From contig NZ_JAFFSX010000048.1 in assembly GCF_017948485.1 (NCBI RefSeq), positions 1 through 32,635 on the forward strand: DNA of 32,635 bases. The letters run 5' to 3'. The notes beneath the pieces are model-generated. The model ran no database searches. It saw only the letters and a program-made list of their open reading frames with translations, and was not told where the DNA came from. Made by a program: the position numbers and the translations under genes. Each line of letters begins with the position of its first letter. Position 1 is the first letter of the stretch. Below are positions 9,109-16,907 of this stretch, one piece after another. The stretch is from Streptomyces sp. GESEQ-35 (GTDB lineage Bacteria; Actinomycetota; Actinomycetes; Streptomycetales; Streptomycetaceae).

Positions 9109-9783
9109 ATGGCGAAGCAGGACCGAGCGGTCCGCACACGGCAAACGATCCTGACTGCGGCGGCAAAGGTCTTCGAGGAGCGCGGCTACCAGGCCTCGAC
9201 GATCAGCGAGATCCTCAACACGGCAGGTGTGACCAAGGGGGCCTTGTACTTCCACTTCCCCTCCAAGGAACACCTGGCACAGGGGGTACTCGCCGAGCAG
9301 GACCAGCGAGTGCCCATCCCTGATCGCGCCAGCAAGATCCAGCAGGTGGTGGACACGGTGGTGCTGCATGCCTACCTGCTTCAGAGCGACCCCATGGTCA
9401 GGGCAGGTGTCAGGCTGTCGCTCGACCAGCAGGCCCAGGGCCTGGATCGCAGCGGCCCGTTCACCCGCTGGACCGACGTGGGCCTGGAACTGCTGGAGAA
9501 GGCGCAGGCTCAGGGCGAGTTGCTCCCGCATGTGGTGCCGACCGAGACGGCCGACGTTCTGGTGGGCAGCTTCGCCGGCGTCCAGGCAATGTCCGAGACC
9601 CTGTCCGGTTATCAGGACCTGCCCCGGAGGGTCAGCGCCCTGCTGAAGCATGTGCTGCCGAGCGTGGTCATGCCCTCGGTGCTGGCCGCGGTGGACATCA
9701 CCGAGAGCAGGGGCGCAGCGGTCTTCACCGAGTTGCAGAGCCTGGCACCGCCCGCCCTGGTCCCGGAGGCCGCCGTCAGCTGA
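9109..9783 (+). CDS. Gamma-butyrolactone receptor (ArpA/ScbR-type TetR regulator)
   Basis: This 224-residue protein starts MAKQDRAVRTRQTILTAAAKVF, followed by EERGYQASTISEILNTAGVTKGALYFHFPSKEHLAQGVL. That is essentially the DNA-binding domain of canonical GBL receptors (ScbR, ArpA, BarA class). The C-terminal domain (about 60-215) carries DPMVRAGVRLSLDQQAQGLD and the family's TRWTDVGLELLEKAQAQGELLP segment. It is the most canonical of the three TetR proteins here and so the likely true receptor. ATG 9109 follows GGGAGGAGA. It should bind the ARE-like boxes without ligand and leave them when the AfsA product accumulates. The 3' end overlaps the convergent monooxygenase gene by 8 bp. Confidence 0.93.
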   Translation: MAKQDRAVRTRQTILTAAAKVFEERGYQASTISEILNTAGVTKGALYFHFPSKEHLAQGVLAEQDQRVPIPDRASKIQQVVDTVVLHAYLLQSDPMVRAGVRLSLDQQAQGLDRSGPFTRWTDVGLELLEKAQAQGELLPHVVPTETADVLVGSFAGVQAMSETLSGYQDLPRRVSALLKHVLPSVVMPSVLAAVDITESRGAAVFTELQSLAPPALVPEAAVS

Positions 9784-11311
9784 CGGGCTCGGCAAGGCGG
9801 CCTTCCGTGTCCGCCGGCCCGGCTGTCGTTCCCCTGGACTCGCCGAAGTACGCAGCCAGCGCCGAGTCCAGCCCGTCACCGTCCGGCCCCCAGGCGACAT
9901 AGCCGTCGGGCCGGACGAGCAGCGCCTCGCAGGGCAGCTCGGGCGTCGGCGCGGCATGCACCGTACGGACGACTCCGGCCCAGCCCCGCGCCTGCTCCTG
10001 ATAGCTGCTGCCCCGCTCCCCGAAGAGCAGCAACAGCGGCCTGCCCTCGCGCAGCAGCCCGATCACTTCGGCGGGCCCGTCGGGGGTGTTCAGACCGACG
10101 TTGTGCAGAAACCTTCCTTCCCAGGGGGAGGACTGCGCGGTGAGCGGCGCAAGCATCGTGTCCTGCGCGCTGACCATGGCTCCGAGGGCGCTGGCCTCCC
10201 CTCCGGTGGCCAGCAGCTGGGTGAACAGCGCGCGCAGCGGCTCGAGTTCGGGACCGGGCCGCATCAGGGCCAGCTGGGCACGCGTGTTGTCGATCACCCG
10301 CTGGGCGGCGGGCCGGCGCTCCTGGTCGTAGCTGTCGAGCAGCCGCCTGCCCGCGCCGCCCTGCACCGTGAGCGCAAGCTTCCAGCCGAGGTTGACGGCG
10401 TCCAGCAGTCCGGTGCTCAGCCCCTGGCCGCCGATCGGAAAGTGGACGTGGGCCGCGTCTCCCGCCAGAAAGATCCGTCCCGCCCGGAACGACCGGGCGA
10501 GCCGTGAGAAGTCGCTGAACCGGCTCAGCCACCGGGGCGCCTCCATCGCGATGTCCCGCCCGGCGATCCAGGAGACCTCACCGCGCAGCTCTTCCAGGGT
10601 CGGCGGCCGCCGGTGTCCGTCCTGCGCGCCGGTGCAGTTGAGGGTCCGCAGACGGAGCCCGCCGCCCGGAACGTCCTTGGCGACGAGCCAGCCGCGCGGG
10701 GTGCAGTGCCAGCCCGGCCCCAGGGAGGCAGCCTCGACGAGCCGGACGTCGCCCGCCATCGCGGACACGGTGGCCGAATAGGTCCGGGAGGCGAAACCCG
10801 TCTGCTCACGCACCGTGCTGCGGGCACCGTCCGCCCCCACCAAGTACTGGGCGGCACAGTCGACTTGGCCGTGCGGCCCCTGCGCAGTGACCCGGACCCC
10901 GGCAGGGCCCTGCCTCACCCCGGTCACCCGGTGCCCGCGCAGGACCCGTGCACCGGCCGCCCGGGCCCGCTTCTCGAAGTGGCGCTGAAGCTCCTCCTGC
11001 GGGCACTTCATGACCGGCTCCGGCTCGGCGGCGGGCGCCGAGATGGCGAGCCCGGGCAGCCCCGCGAAGTGGAAGGCCCGTGTGAAGGCAGCCGGATCCA
11101 CGGCGGCCTCGAGCCCGTCGAGATGCCCGCGCCGGACCAGGCACTGCACCGTCCGGGCGTGCAGTGTGGTCGCCTTGGGGCACCTGGACACCTCGGTCTC
11201 CGACTCCAGGACCAAGGTGCGCACTCCGTATCCCGCCAACTCCGCGGCGAGAAGCATGCCGACCGGTCCCCCACCGACGATCATCACCTGCGTCTTCGTA
11301 CGACTCGCCAT
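9776..11311 (-). CDS. Class A FAD-dependent aromatic monooxygenase
   Basis: This 511-residue flavoprotein is of the phenol/polyketide hydroxylase type. MIVGGGPVGMLLAAELAGYGVRTLVLESE is the ADP-binding Rossmann motif (GxGxxG with the acidic end). GADGARSTVRE is the DG motif, and GRIFLAGDAAHVHFPIGGQGLSTGLLDAVNLGWKLA is the GD motif that contacts the FAD ribityl chain. A thioredoxin-like C-terminal domain (about 370-500) is present without obvious redox cysteines, as in PgaE/RdmE-like enzymes. The start is ATG 11311 behind GGGGAGG; a GTG at 11338 lacks a site. It probably hydroxylates an aromatic polyketide or other pathway intermediate with NAD(P)H and O2. An ARE-like box in its promoter suggests shared GBL control. 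Confidence 0.92.
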   Translation of the reverse strand: MASRTKTQVMIVGGGPVGMLLAAELAGYGVRTLVLESETEVSRCPKATTLHARTVQCLVRRGHLDGLEAAVDPAAFTRAFHFAGLPGLAISAPAAEPEPVMKCPQEELQRHFEKRARAAGARVLRGHRVTGVRQGPAGVRVTAQGPHGQVDCAAQYLVGADGARSTVREQTGFASRTYSATVSAMAGDVRLVEAASLGPGWHCTPRGWLVAKDVPGGGLRLRTLNCTGAQDGHRRPPTLEELRGEVSWIAGRDIAMEAPRWLSRFSDFSRLARSFRAGRIFLAGDAAHVHFPIGGQGLSTGLLDAVNLGWKLALTVQGGAGRRLLDSYDQERRPAAQRVIDNTRAQLALMRPGPELEPLRALFTQLLATGGEASALGAMVSAQDTMLAPLTAQSSPWEGRFLHNVGLNTPDGPAEVIGLLREGRPLLLLFGERGSSYQEQARGWAGVVRTVHAAPTPELPCEALLVRPDGYVAWGPDGDGLDSALAAYFGESRGTTAGPADTEGRLAEPVS

Positions 11312-11377
11312 GCGGGCCTCCCCGTTGCCCGGTCGCACCCAGGGCTCGTCACTCCGGCGTGCGAAACCGCCCTAAAA

Positions 11378-11400
11378 ATATACCGGCCGGGCGGTTCTTT
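11378..11400. promoter_or_regulatory. ARE-like operator upstream of the flavin monooxygenase
   Basis: ATACCGGCCGGGCGGTTCTTT (11380-11400) resembles the other boxes (ACCGG...CGGTT). AACCGCCC (from 11365) and GGGCGGTT (11389-11396) make a wider 8-bp dyad around it. It is about 70 bp before ATG 11311. Confidence 0.5.
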
Positions 11401-11431
11401 GCAACGCCTTCACGGACCCTCCGTACGCCAG

Positions 11432-11833
11432 TCACAGCGGCAGGGTGATGCCCAGCTCCCGCATCGCCGTCGACGGCGGACCGCCCTCGGACCGCTCGGT
11501 CTTGCGCCCCTTGCTGCCCGGCGCCAGCGTCCGCGGGTCCACCGCCTCGGCCGGCGCACCGGTGGCGTAGAGCCCGTCGGGGTCGGTGTCGCGGTCGTGC
11601 GGCAACAGCCAGAAGACCCGGCGGCGGAACGTGCCGGACGAACGGGACGGCTTGGCCTGCGGCCCGAGCAGCGCGTATCCGACCATGCGCCCGTCGCGGT
11701 GGTAGGCGGGCCTGCCGCGGCGCGTGGGCAGCCGGTCCAGGCTCTGGCGCACATAGTCGAGCCGGTCGAGGTCCTCGAGCCAGACGAACGCGACCTCGTG
11801 GTCGATCTCGTCTTCTGCGATGAGGGCGCTCAT
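11432..11833 (-). CDS. Conserved small protein, third gene of replication module A
   Basis: This 133-residue protein of unknown fold is clearly homologous to the protein at 27977-28360. Shared blocks include VWLE, DYVRQ.LD, TRRG.P, RDGR.VGY, a central F.RR.F.LLPHDR, GAP.EAVDP and KTERS. Its ATG overlaps the helicase stop as ATGA (11830-11833), so translation is coupled. Being the last gene of both rep operons suggests a role in replication or copy control, for instance helicase loading or regulation, but nothing in the sequence identifies the activity. No membrane segments, cysteines or signal peptide are visible. The C-terminus beyond KTERS differs between the copies. Confidence 0.85.
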   Translation of the reverse strand: MSALIAEDEIDHEVAFVWLEDLDRLDYVRQSLDRLPTRRGRPAYHRDGRMVGYALLGPQAKPSRSSGTFRRRVFWLLPHDRDTDPDGLYATGAPAEAVDPRTLAPGSKGRKTERSEGGPPSTAMRELGITLPL

Positions 11834-13335
11834 GCTGTCTCCTCGTCGGCGAGCAGTCCGATACCCGGGTAGTACTTCCGCTGGTTGGACAGGATCATCT
11901 CCTTGGGCGACGCCAGTCCCAACGCTTCGCGAACCCGGGCCGCAAACGCACGGGACGAGACGGCCGGGGCCCCCTCATTTTGACACCACGTCTTGTAGGC
12001 CGCGTAGAGCTGTGTCTGTTCCGCCCGGCGGTCCGGCTCGATCCGGCAGGACTCGTTCAGGAACCGCCCGGTGTGGTCCTCGGTGTCGGCGTACGCGGTC
12101 GTGGCGATCCGGACCCGCTCCGGCCCGGTCAGGTCCTTCTCGCCCGCCAGATAGCGGCGGGCGCCCTCGATCAGCCAGTTGAGGATCCCCGGCCCCTCTT
12201 CGGTGACCAGGATGTCCGCCAGGTTGTCGATCTTCCGGTCGTCGGGCACGACCCGCTCGAACGGAATCAGCCGCATCCGCCGCCAGAACGCGAAGCCGCC
12301 CGTGCCCACTTCGGGCCGGTGGTTGCCCAACAGCCACAGTTTGTGCGTGGGTTGGAAGCTGAAGAAGTCCTGGCGCATCCGGCGCGCCTTGATCCGGTCG
12401 CCGCCCGTCAGCAGTTTCACCCGGGCCTCGTCGAACCGGTCGCCCGGCTTGACCTCGCTGCACACGATGACCCGCCGCCCGTGCAGCTCCGCCAGATCGG
12501 TGGGGTGCCCCTCGTACGGCCGGGCCATGAGGAACCCGGGCGGCGCGGCGTCCGCGTAGTCGCCGACCAGCTTCATCAGTACGTCCAGCAGCACCGACTT
12601 GCCGTTCTTGCCGGAACCGAACAGGAACGGCATGACCTGCGCGCCGACGTCCCCGGTGATGGAGTAGCCGAGCAGCAGATGCAGGAAGTCGATCATCTCC
12701 GCGCCCTCGGGCCCGCCGCCGAACGTGTCGGTGAGGAACCGGTCCCAGCGGGGCGTGGCCATCCGCTCCGGGGCCGCGGTGGTGGAGCGGGAGTGGAAGT
12801 CCTTGTTCGGGTCGGGCGTACGGATCAGACCGGTGCGCAGGTCCACGATCCCGGCCGGTGTGCACAGCGCGTACGGGTCGGCGTCCAGCAGTGCCGCGTT
12901 CAGGACCATGCCCGGCGCGGACTTGGCCTGGGTGAGCATCGCGTTCATCCCGCTGGTGCTCAGCGCACGCCGGCGGTGCTGCTGGAGCGCGACCGTGCTG
13001 TGCACCCCGCGCGGATCGTTGCTCGCGATGGACTCCGCCAGGTCCCCGGCGGCCCACAGCACGGTGTCGTCCTCGTCGACCTGCCAGCGGGTGCTGTCCC
13101 AGCGGAACCAGCCGAGGCCGGGCACATGCCGGTAGTCGTTGGCGTAGAGCTTGACGAACAGTTTGGCGTTGCCGCGGTCGGTGAGCGTGTCGGGCAGCAG
13201 CCCGTCGGCGGTCGCCTCGCCGCCCGGCTCGGGGGCCTGTCCGCTCCCCTGCCTGGGCTGGGGCACGGGCAGGGCGAGGATCTGCGCGGCGACCGCCCGG
13301 GCGTCGAAGAGGGTGTTGTCGTCACCGGAGGTCAT
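11830..13335 (-). CDS. P4/D5-type phage-plasmid primase-helicase (SF3-like), module A
   Basis: This 501-residue protein has a D5_N-type region in its N-terminal half (FRWDSTRWQVDEDD, YALCTPAGIVDLRTG). An SF3 helicase ATPase core follows: Walker A FGSGKNGKSVLLDVL (about 239-253), then VIVCSEVKPGDRFDEARVKLLTGGD around the Walker B region, FSFQPTHKLWLLGNHRPEV (sensor 1-like), and RRMRLIPFERVVPDD. Such proteins unwind plasmid or phage origins together with a primase. Start ATG 13335 follows GGGAGG and overlaps the primase-polymerase stop by 14 bp; the end overlaps the small gene. The homologue at 26227 shares nearly every motif but has a longer N-terminal extension. Confidence 0.92.
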   Translation of the reverse strand: MTSGDDNTLFDARAVAAQILALPVPQPRQGSGQAPEPGGEATADGLLPDTLTDRGNAKLFVKLYANDYRHVPGLGWFRWDSTRWQVDEDDTVLWAAGDLAESIASNDPRGVHSTVALQQHRRRALSTSGMNAMLTQAKSAPGMVLNAALLDADPYALCTPAGIVDLRTGLIRTPDPNKDFHSRSTTAAPERMATPRWDRFLTDTFGGGPEGAEMIDFLHLLLGYSITGDVGAQVMPFLFGSGKNGKSVLLDVLMKLVGDYADAAPPGFLMARPYEGHPTDLAELHGRRVIVCSEVKPGDRFDEARVKLLTGGDRIKARRMRQDFFSFQPTHKLWLLGNHRPEVGTGGFAFWRRMRLIPFERVVPDDRKIDNLADILVTEEGPGILNWLIEGARRYLAGEKDLTGPERVRIATTAYADTEDHTGRFLNESCRIEPDRRAEQTQLYAAYKTWCQNEGAPAVSSRAFAARVREALGLASPKEMILSNQRKYYPGIGLLADEETA

Positions 13336-14440
13336 GTGCGCCTCCCAGGACCAGCGGACGTCTCCGGCCGGCGCTCAGACCGCCGCGGATGACGGCGCCG
13401 TAGCGCCGCTCCTGCCCGGGCCTGGCGTGCGCGGCCGCCTCCGTCAGGGCCCGCTCGGCGTCCTCGTCGCCCAGCAGTCCGGCGGCGACGAGTCCTCCGG
13501 CGGTGTACGCGGCCCGGTTGAGCTTCTCGGTGAACCCCGCTCCCTCCGGTACGGCGGCACAGGCGGCCACCTCCGCGAGCAGCGCGGTCAGGGCCCGGCC
13601 CGCGGCGGAGCTCCCGCCACCGGCGGCCAGGACCGCCTGCCGGGCCCGCGGCGGCACCGGCCGGGGCGCGGGCACATGCGCGGGCGGCAGATGCCCGGTG
13701 CGCTCCAGTTCCCGCGCCAGCCAGTCCGGCAGCGGCGCGGGCTCACGCACCCCGTCCAGCGGCTCGTACGCGCCTGCCTCGGTCACCGTGCCGGGGGCGA
13801 CGATGTAGCCGCCGTGCGCCCGTACGTCGACCTGCCAGGCCAGCGCACGCCCACCGGCCGAACCGACGGAGCTCTGCCATCGGTGCCCCCGGGTCCGGTA
13901 CCACACGTGCAGGCCGCCCGAGGGGGTCCGCACCCGCAGCGTCGACGCATCGTCCGCCGGGTTGGTGGCGCCGCGCAGGGCGGCCAGCACACCGAGGGTG
14001 TGGAAGCCGTTGGCAAGCCCGGTCAGATCGACCGTCTCGGCGATCTGGATGCCGGGCAGCAGACGGTCCCGGCCGGGCAGCGAGCGTGCGTGGGCATCGA
14101 CGTCGACGACCACCAGGCCCGCGGGCCCGCAGGCGATCCCGACGCCGAAGCCGGGGTTGGCGCCCCACCATTGCCCGATCCGGGCGAAGTCCAGCGTGGC
14201 GGCCCGGAATCCGTGGCACCACCGTCCAGCAGCCACACAGCGACATCCCCGGTGCGTGTGCCCGGGCTCCCGGCAGTCCGTACAGTTCCCCGCCGGCGTC
14301 TTGCGTCCGGGCGCCAGCGGATGCACCGGCCAGCCCCGTCCGGCACACCATCGAGCGGCGGCCAACGAACGCCCGACGCCCGGCCGGACAGAGACGGACT
14401 GCGGTGAGTCGCTGCGTGAAACCCGCAGTTCATCGGTCAT
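13322..14440 (-). CDS. Bifunctional DNA primase/polymerase (prim-pol), module A
   Basis: This 372-residue protein matches the N-terminal prim-pol family of actinobacterial plasmids. AARWCAGRGWPVHPLAPGRKTP opens the domain. A cysteine cluster (C53, C56, C66, C68, C75) is a probable zinc site. LVVVDVDAH carries the catalytic DVD (113-115), and GGLHVWYR with WQVDVRAHGGYIVAPG completes the palm. The C-terminal PEGAGFTEKLNRAAYTAGGLV is shared with the copy at 25145. It should make and extend primers at the adjacent origin. ATG 14440 follows GGGGGAG, and the iteron field begins 16 bp upstream, so the gene's promoter lies among iterons and may be repressed by initiator binding. Confidence 0.92.
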   Translation of the reverse strand: MTDELRVSRSDSPQSVSVRPGVGRSLAAARWCAGRGWPVHPLAPGRKTPAGNCTDCREPGHTHRGCRCVAAGRWCHGFRAATLDFARIGQWWGANPGFGVGIACGPAGLVVVDVDAHARSLPGRDRLLPGIQIAETVDLTGLANGFHTLGVLAALRGATNPADDASTLRVRTPSGGLHVWYRTRGHRWQSSVGSAGGRALAWQVDVRAHGGYIVAPGTVTEAGAYEPLDGVREPAPLPDWLARELERTGHLPPAHVPAPRPVPPRARQAVLAAGGGSSAAGRALTALLAEVAACAAVPEGAGFTEKLNRAAYTAGGLVAAGLLGDEDAERALTEAAAHARPGQERRYGAVIRGGLSAGRRRPLVLGGAHDLR

Positions 14441-14502
14441 GTAACTCCCCCGTCAGCGACCGAAGCGACTCAACAACAGGCACAGACTAGCGAAGCACAC
14501 GT

Positions 14503-14522
14503 GCACAGGGAGACCCCTGTGC
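14503..14522. other. Perfect hairpin in origin A
   Basis: GCACAGGG-AGAC-CCCTGTGC gives an 8-bp perfect stem with a 4-nt loop, 63 bp before the primase-polymerase start. It may be an operator, a single-strand initiation structure or an attenuator. No equivalent was found in origin B. Confidence 0.55.
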
Positions 14523-14678
14523 GAAGAAAGCGGTTCCGTTCGCTCGGTTCCCCCAGCGACCGAACGTCCGAGACCCAAGCGACCGGGCGAAGTTGAGTAG
14601 CTGCCTCAGTAGCTGAGCAAAAGCGCTGGTCACAGCCCTGGAGAAACCTCAACAGCGACTGAAGCGACTGAAGCCCCC

Positions 14679-14727
14679 TATATATAACGCACACACGCAT
14701 ACGCACGCGCACATGCGCACACACGCG
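14679..14727. other. TATATATA plus 41-bp alternating purine-pyrimidine tract (unwinding element candidate)
   Basis: TATATATA (14679-14686) is followed by an unbroken purine-pyrimidine alternation from 14687 to 14727, mainly CA/CG steps, between oppositely oriented iterons. Such tracts can adopt Z-DNA or melt easily. Origin B has a comparable 23-bp tract. Confidence 0.65.
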
Positions 14728-15123
14728 AATGCCGTCATATACCCGGGCCTTGAGTCGCTTCAGTCGCTGTTCTCTTCCGAACCACCTGTTTGACCTGCGG
14801 CTTTGCACAGGAAGCTCACAGCGACGCACGCGTCTCCCAGTCGCTTCTCTTCAGTCGCTACAGTCGCCAGGGCCCCGTCCCGCCTCCCGGGCCCGTCCCA
14901 GAGAGCAAACGCCCGAGCGACGGAAGCGACTCAAGCGACTCTGCACCGGCCTTGTAGTCGAGGAACCGCCCCTCCACTGCCCACCGTTGTCGCTCTCCGC
15001 CCCGCGCGCTGGACCATACTGATCCCCAGCAGGTCACGGACATCCCAGCAGACCGCGCAGGAAGCACGACCGTACGCCTCCCGGGAGCGACCGGGAAGCC
15101 CGCGAACCGGGAAGGAGACCCCG

Positions 15124-15696
15124 TTGTCCGAGCGCAACCGCGAGTTCGGCATCTTCGGCGCCCGCGGCATCAAGGGCCACGAGGCCGTTGCCCGCCAACT
15201 GGACGCCCTCGCGGGCTTCATCGCCACGCCGGTCACCACACGCCGGGGCCTGCTGGCCCGACTGCACTACCTGACCCGCACCCCGCACGCCCGGGAGGCC
15301 GCGCGTGCAGCGGGCCTGACCGTCACGGACCGCACGCTCCGGGCTTGGCTGGACGGCAGGCGGGCTCCCTCGAAGCGGAACCTGGAGCGCGTCGAGACCT
15401 CCTACCGCACGGTCCGCCGCCAGAACGTGGCCCGCTACCTACTGGGCCGCTTGAACCGCGAGGGCCGCGGCACCCGCGTCGAGATCCACCCGCTCAACCA
15501 GTCCCAGGTCCCCCGCCCACGCCAGCGCGTCGTCGAGTTCCGCACGCTCAACGTCCGCCAGTGGGACGCCATCATCACCGCCTGGTCCACCGCGGACGAC
15601 CGGGCCCTGGACACGGCCTGGGTCGACCAGATCGTCGACCTGGGCTCCCAGTGGGGCCAGTACGAGTACGTCACCAACATCGGCTTCGCAGCCTGA
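15124..15696 (+). CDS. Helix-turn-helix DNA-binding protein beside the iterons (candidate initiator or terminal-protein-like)
   Basis: This 190-residue protein starts at TTG 15124, chosen because GAAGGAG is 8 nt upstream; the frame further upstream is non-coding iteron DNA. Residues about 57-80 (REAARAAGLTVTDRTLRAWLDGRRAPSK) form a helix-turn-helix, followed by a basic stretch (RTVRRQNVARYLLGRLNREGRGTR). The C-terminus ends WVDQIVDLGSQWGQYEYVTNIGF. The order of HTH, basic region and acidic/aromatic tail recalls terminal proteins (Tpg) of Streptomyces linear replicons, but the motifs do not match well enough to call it one. Divergent from the primase-polymerase across the iterons, it could be the iteron-binding initiator or a regulator. 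Confidence 0.75.
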   Translation: MSERNREFGIFGARGIKGHEAVARQLDALAGFIATPVTTRRGLLARLHYLTRTPHAREAARAAGLTVTDRTLRAWLDGRRAPSKRNLERVETSYRTVRRQNVARYLLGRLNREGRGTRVEIHPLNQSQVPRPRQRVVEFRTLNVRQWDAIITAWSTADDRALDTAWVDQIVDLGSQWGQYEYVTNIGFAA

Positions 15697-15717
15697 CCCC
15701 CTGACCACTCCCCCGGG

Positions 15718-15734
15718 CTATTACGTCGTAATAG
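15718..15734. promoter_or_regulatory. parS candidate 1
   Basis: CTATTACGTCGTAATAG is extended by GGG and CCC to perfect 11-bp arms (15715-15737). It lies between the convergent stops of the HTH gene and parB, so it could also act as a terminator stem. Confidence 0.7.
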
Positions 15735-15746
15735 CCCACCGCCCCA

Positions 15747-16907
15747 TCACAGTCGCTGCCCCTCCCCCTCACCTTCGCTCGCGCTCCCGACGCCGGCCCG
15801 CTGCTGCTGATGCTCAGTCAGGATGCGCAGCATTTTGTCGAACTCAATGTCGCTCATCTTCCGGATGAGGTGCATGGCGAGGAACGCCCCATCGTCATAC
15901 GGCAACTTCGGCGGCACCCGAGAATCGACGACCTCGGCATCGGCCAGTCCCCCGGCCTCATCGGTACGAGGCTCCGGCACGGTCTCTCTCCGCCGCGGCG
16001 GCGTCTCTTCGACCGCAGGAACCCCGCCGCCCGCATCGGGCGAAGCCTCATCCTCTATTACGTCGTAATAGTCGTCGGAACCGGCATCGTCCCGGTCCTC
16101 TGTCTGAGCGTCCGGCTCTTCCTTCTTCTGAGCCTTCTTCTGAGCCTTCGGCTCGTCCTTCGGCTCGTCCTTCTGAACCTTCCACTCGTGCCGCTCGATC
16201 TCCTTCCGCGCACGCTCACTCTTGAGGTCCTCCAGCACGTCCTGCTGCTGCTCGGCCGGCTTGTTCCCCACAGCCCGCAGCAGGTCGATCGGTTCCTCCC
16301 CGATACGCGCCTGAAGCTCAGGGGTCAGATTCAGCAGAGCCAGCCGCTGGGACACCCACCCCTGCGACCGGTGCAACCGCTTCGCCAACGCCGTCTGACT
16401 GCCATGAATGACCAACAGCCGATTCAGTGCACGCGCCTCATCGAGCTCATCGAGATCCTGCCGATGAATGTTGGCGACGAGCGCGGACTCGAGCAGCTCC
16501 TCGGAGTTGGCCCCGAGGTCGTCGCTGACCATCACCTTGATGTTGTCGAGCCCCGCATCACGAGCAGCCGCGAGCCGGCTGCTTCCGTCGATGACGACAT
16601 ACGTCGTATCCGCCTCAAGGCCCTCCTCGTGTGCCGGGTTGGCCTTGACGTAGGCGTCCCGGTTCATCACGGTGATCGCCTGCTTCTGCCCGTGCGTCTT
16701 CAGGCTCCCCGCGAGGTCGGTCAGGTCTCCGAGGCTCGAGCGCGGGTTGTCGGGGTTGAGGCTGACGCGGTGCGGAGGCAGTTCGGTGGGCGGAGCGACT
16801 CCGTCGGTCGGCACCCCGGTGGCCGCGGCCACCGCCGCCCGTCGTGCACTGATCGGACGCGCGGACCCGCCGAAGCGTCCGGCGCCCAGCTGATCGGCCT
16901 TGCTCAT
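15747..16907 (-). CDS. parB: ParB-family plasmid partition protein
   Basis: This 386-residue centromere-binding protein starts at ATG 16907 behind GGGAG; ATG and the parA stop overlap as ATGA. The ParB/Spo0J core is clear: HRVSLNPDNPRSSLGDLTDLAGSLKTHG (about 46-73), YVVIDGSSRLAAARDAG (103-119, the place of the GERR motif of CTP-binding ParBs but without the arginine pair), ALVANIHRQDLDELDEARAL (box II), and a helix-turn-helix TALAKRLHRSQGWVSQRLALLNL. A charged Lys/Glu/Asp linker (about 240-330) precedes a C-terminal domain RKMSDIEFDKMLRILTEHQQQ. It should bind the 17-bp dyads around and inside this operon. One of them lies in its own coding sequence at DDYYDVIED. Confidence 0.93.
   Translation of the reverse strand: MSKADQLGAGRFGGSARPISARRAAVAAATGVPTDGVAPPTELPPHRVSLNPDNPRSSLGDLTDLAGSLKTHGQKQAITVMNRDAYVKANPAHEEGLEADTTYVVIDGSSRLAAARDAGLDNIKVMVSDDLGANSEELLESALVANIHRQDLDELDEARALNRLLVIHGSQTALAKRLHRSQGWVSQRLALLNLTPELQARIGEEPIDLLRAVGNKPAEQQQDVLEDLKSERARKEIERHEWKVQKDEPKDEPKAQKKAQKKEEPDAQTEDRDDAGSDDYYDVIEDEASPDAGGGVPAVEETPPRRRETVPEPRTDEAGGLADAEVVDSRVPPKLPYDDGAFLAMHLIRKMSDIEFDKMLRILTEHQQQRAGVGSASEGEGEGQRL
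16055..16071. promoter_or_regulatory. parS candidate 2 (inside parB)
   Basis: A perfect CTATTACGTCGTAATAG within the parB coding region, where the minus strand reads YYDVIE. Confidence 0.7.

Larger units (their letters stand above)
14456..14943. repeat. Iteron field A: 9-bp GCGACTGAA / TTCAGTCGC repeats
   Basis: Copies or near copies of GCGACTGAA lie at 14456, 14465, 14556, 14655, 14664, 14917, 14926 and 14935. The inverse, TTCAGTCGC or close variants, lies at 14750, 14759, 14836, 14850 and 14859. Where they abut, the period is exactly 9 bp. Both orientations flank the central TATATATA and alternating tract. Irregular spacing of doublets and triplets is typical of initiator-binding iterons. 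Confidence 0.85.
14441..15123. other. Candidate replication origin A (non-coding)
   Basis: No credible gene lies in these 683 bp. The stretch contains the 9-bp iterons, a GC hairpin, a TATATATA element and a 41-bp alternating purine-pyrimidine tract, between the divergent primase-polymerase and helix-turn-helix genes. This is the normal anatomy of an iteron-controlled plasmid origin. Confidence 0.7.

Noticed and set aside
10613..13392. Long plus-strand ORFs at 10613-11872 and 11980-13392
   Set aside because: Shadows of the flavin monooxygenase and helicase A genes; no start signals or recognisable domains.
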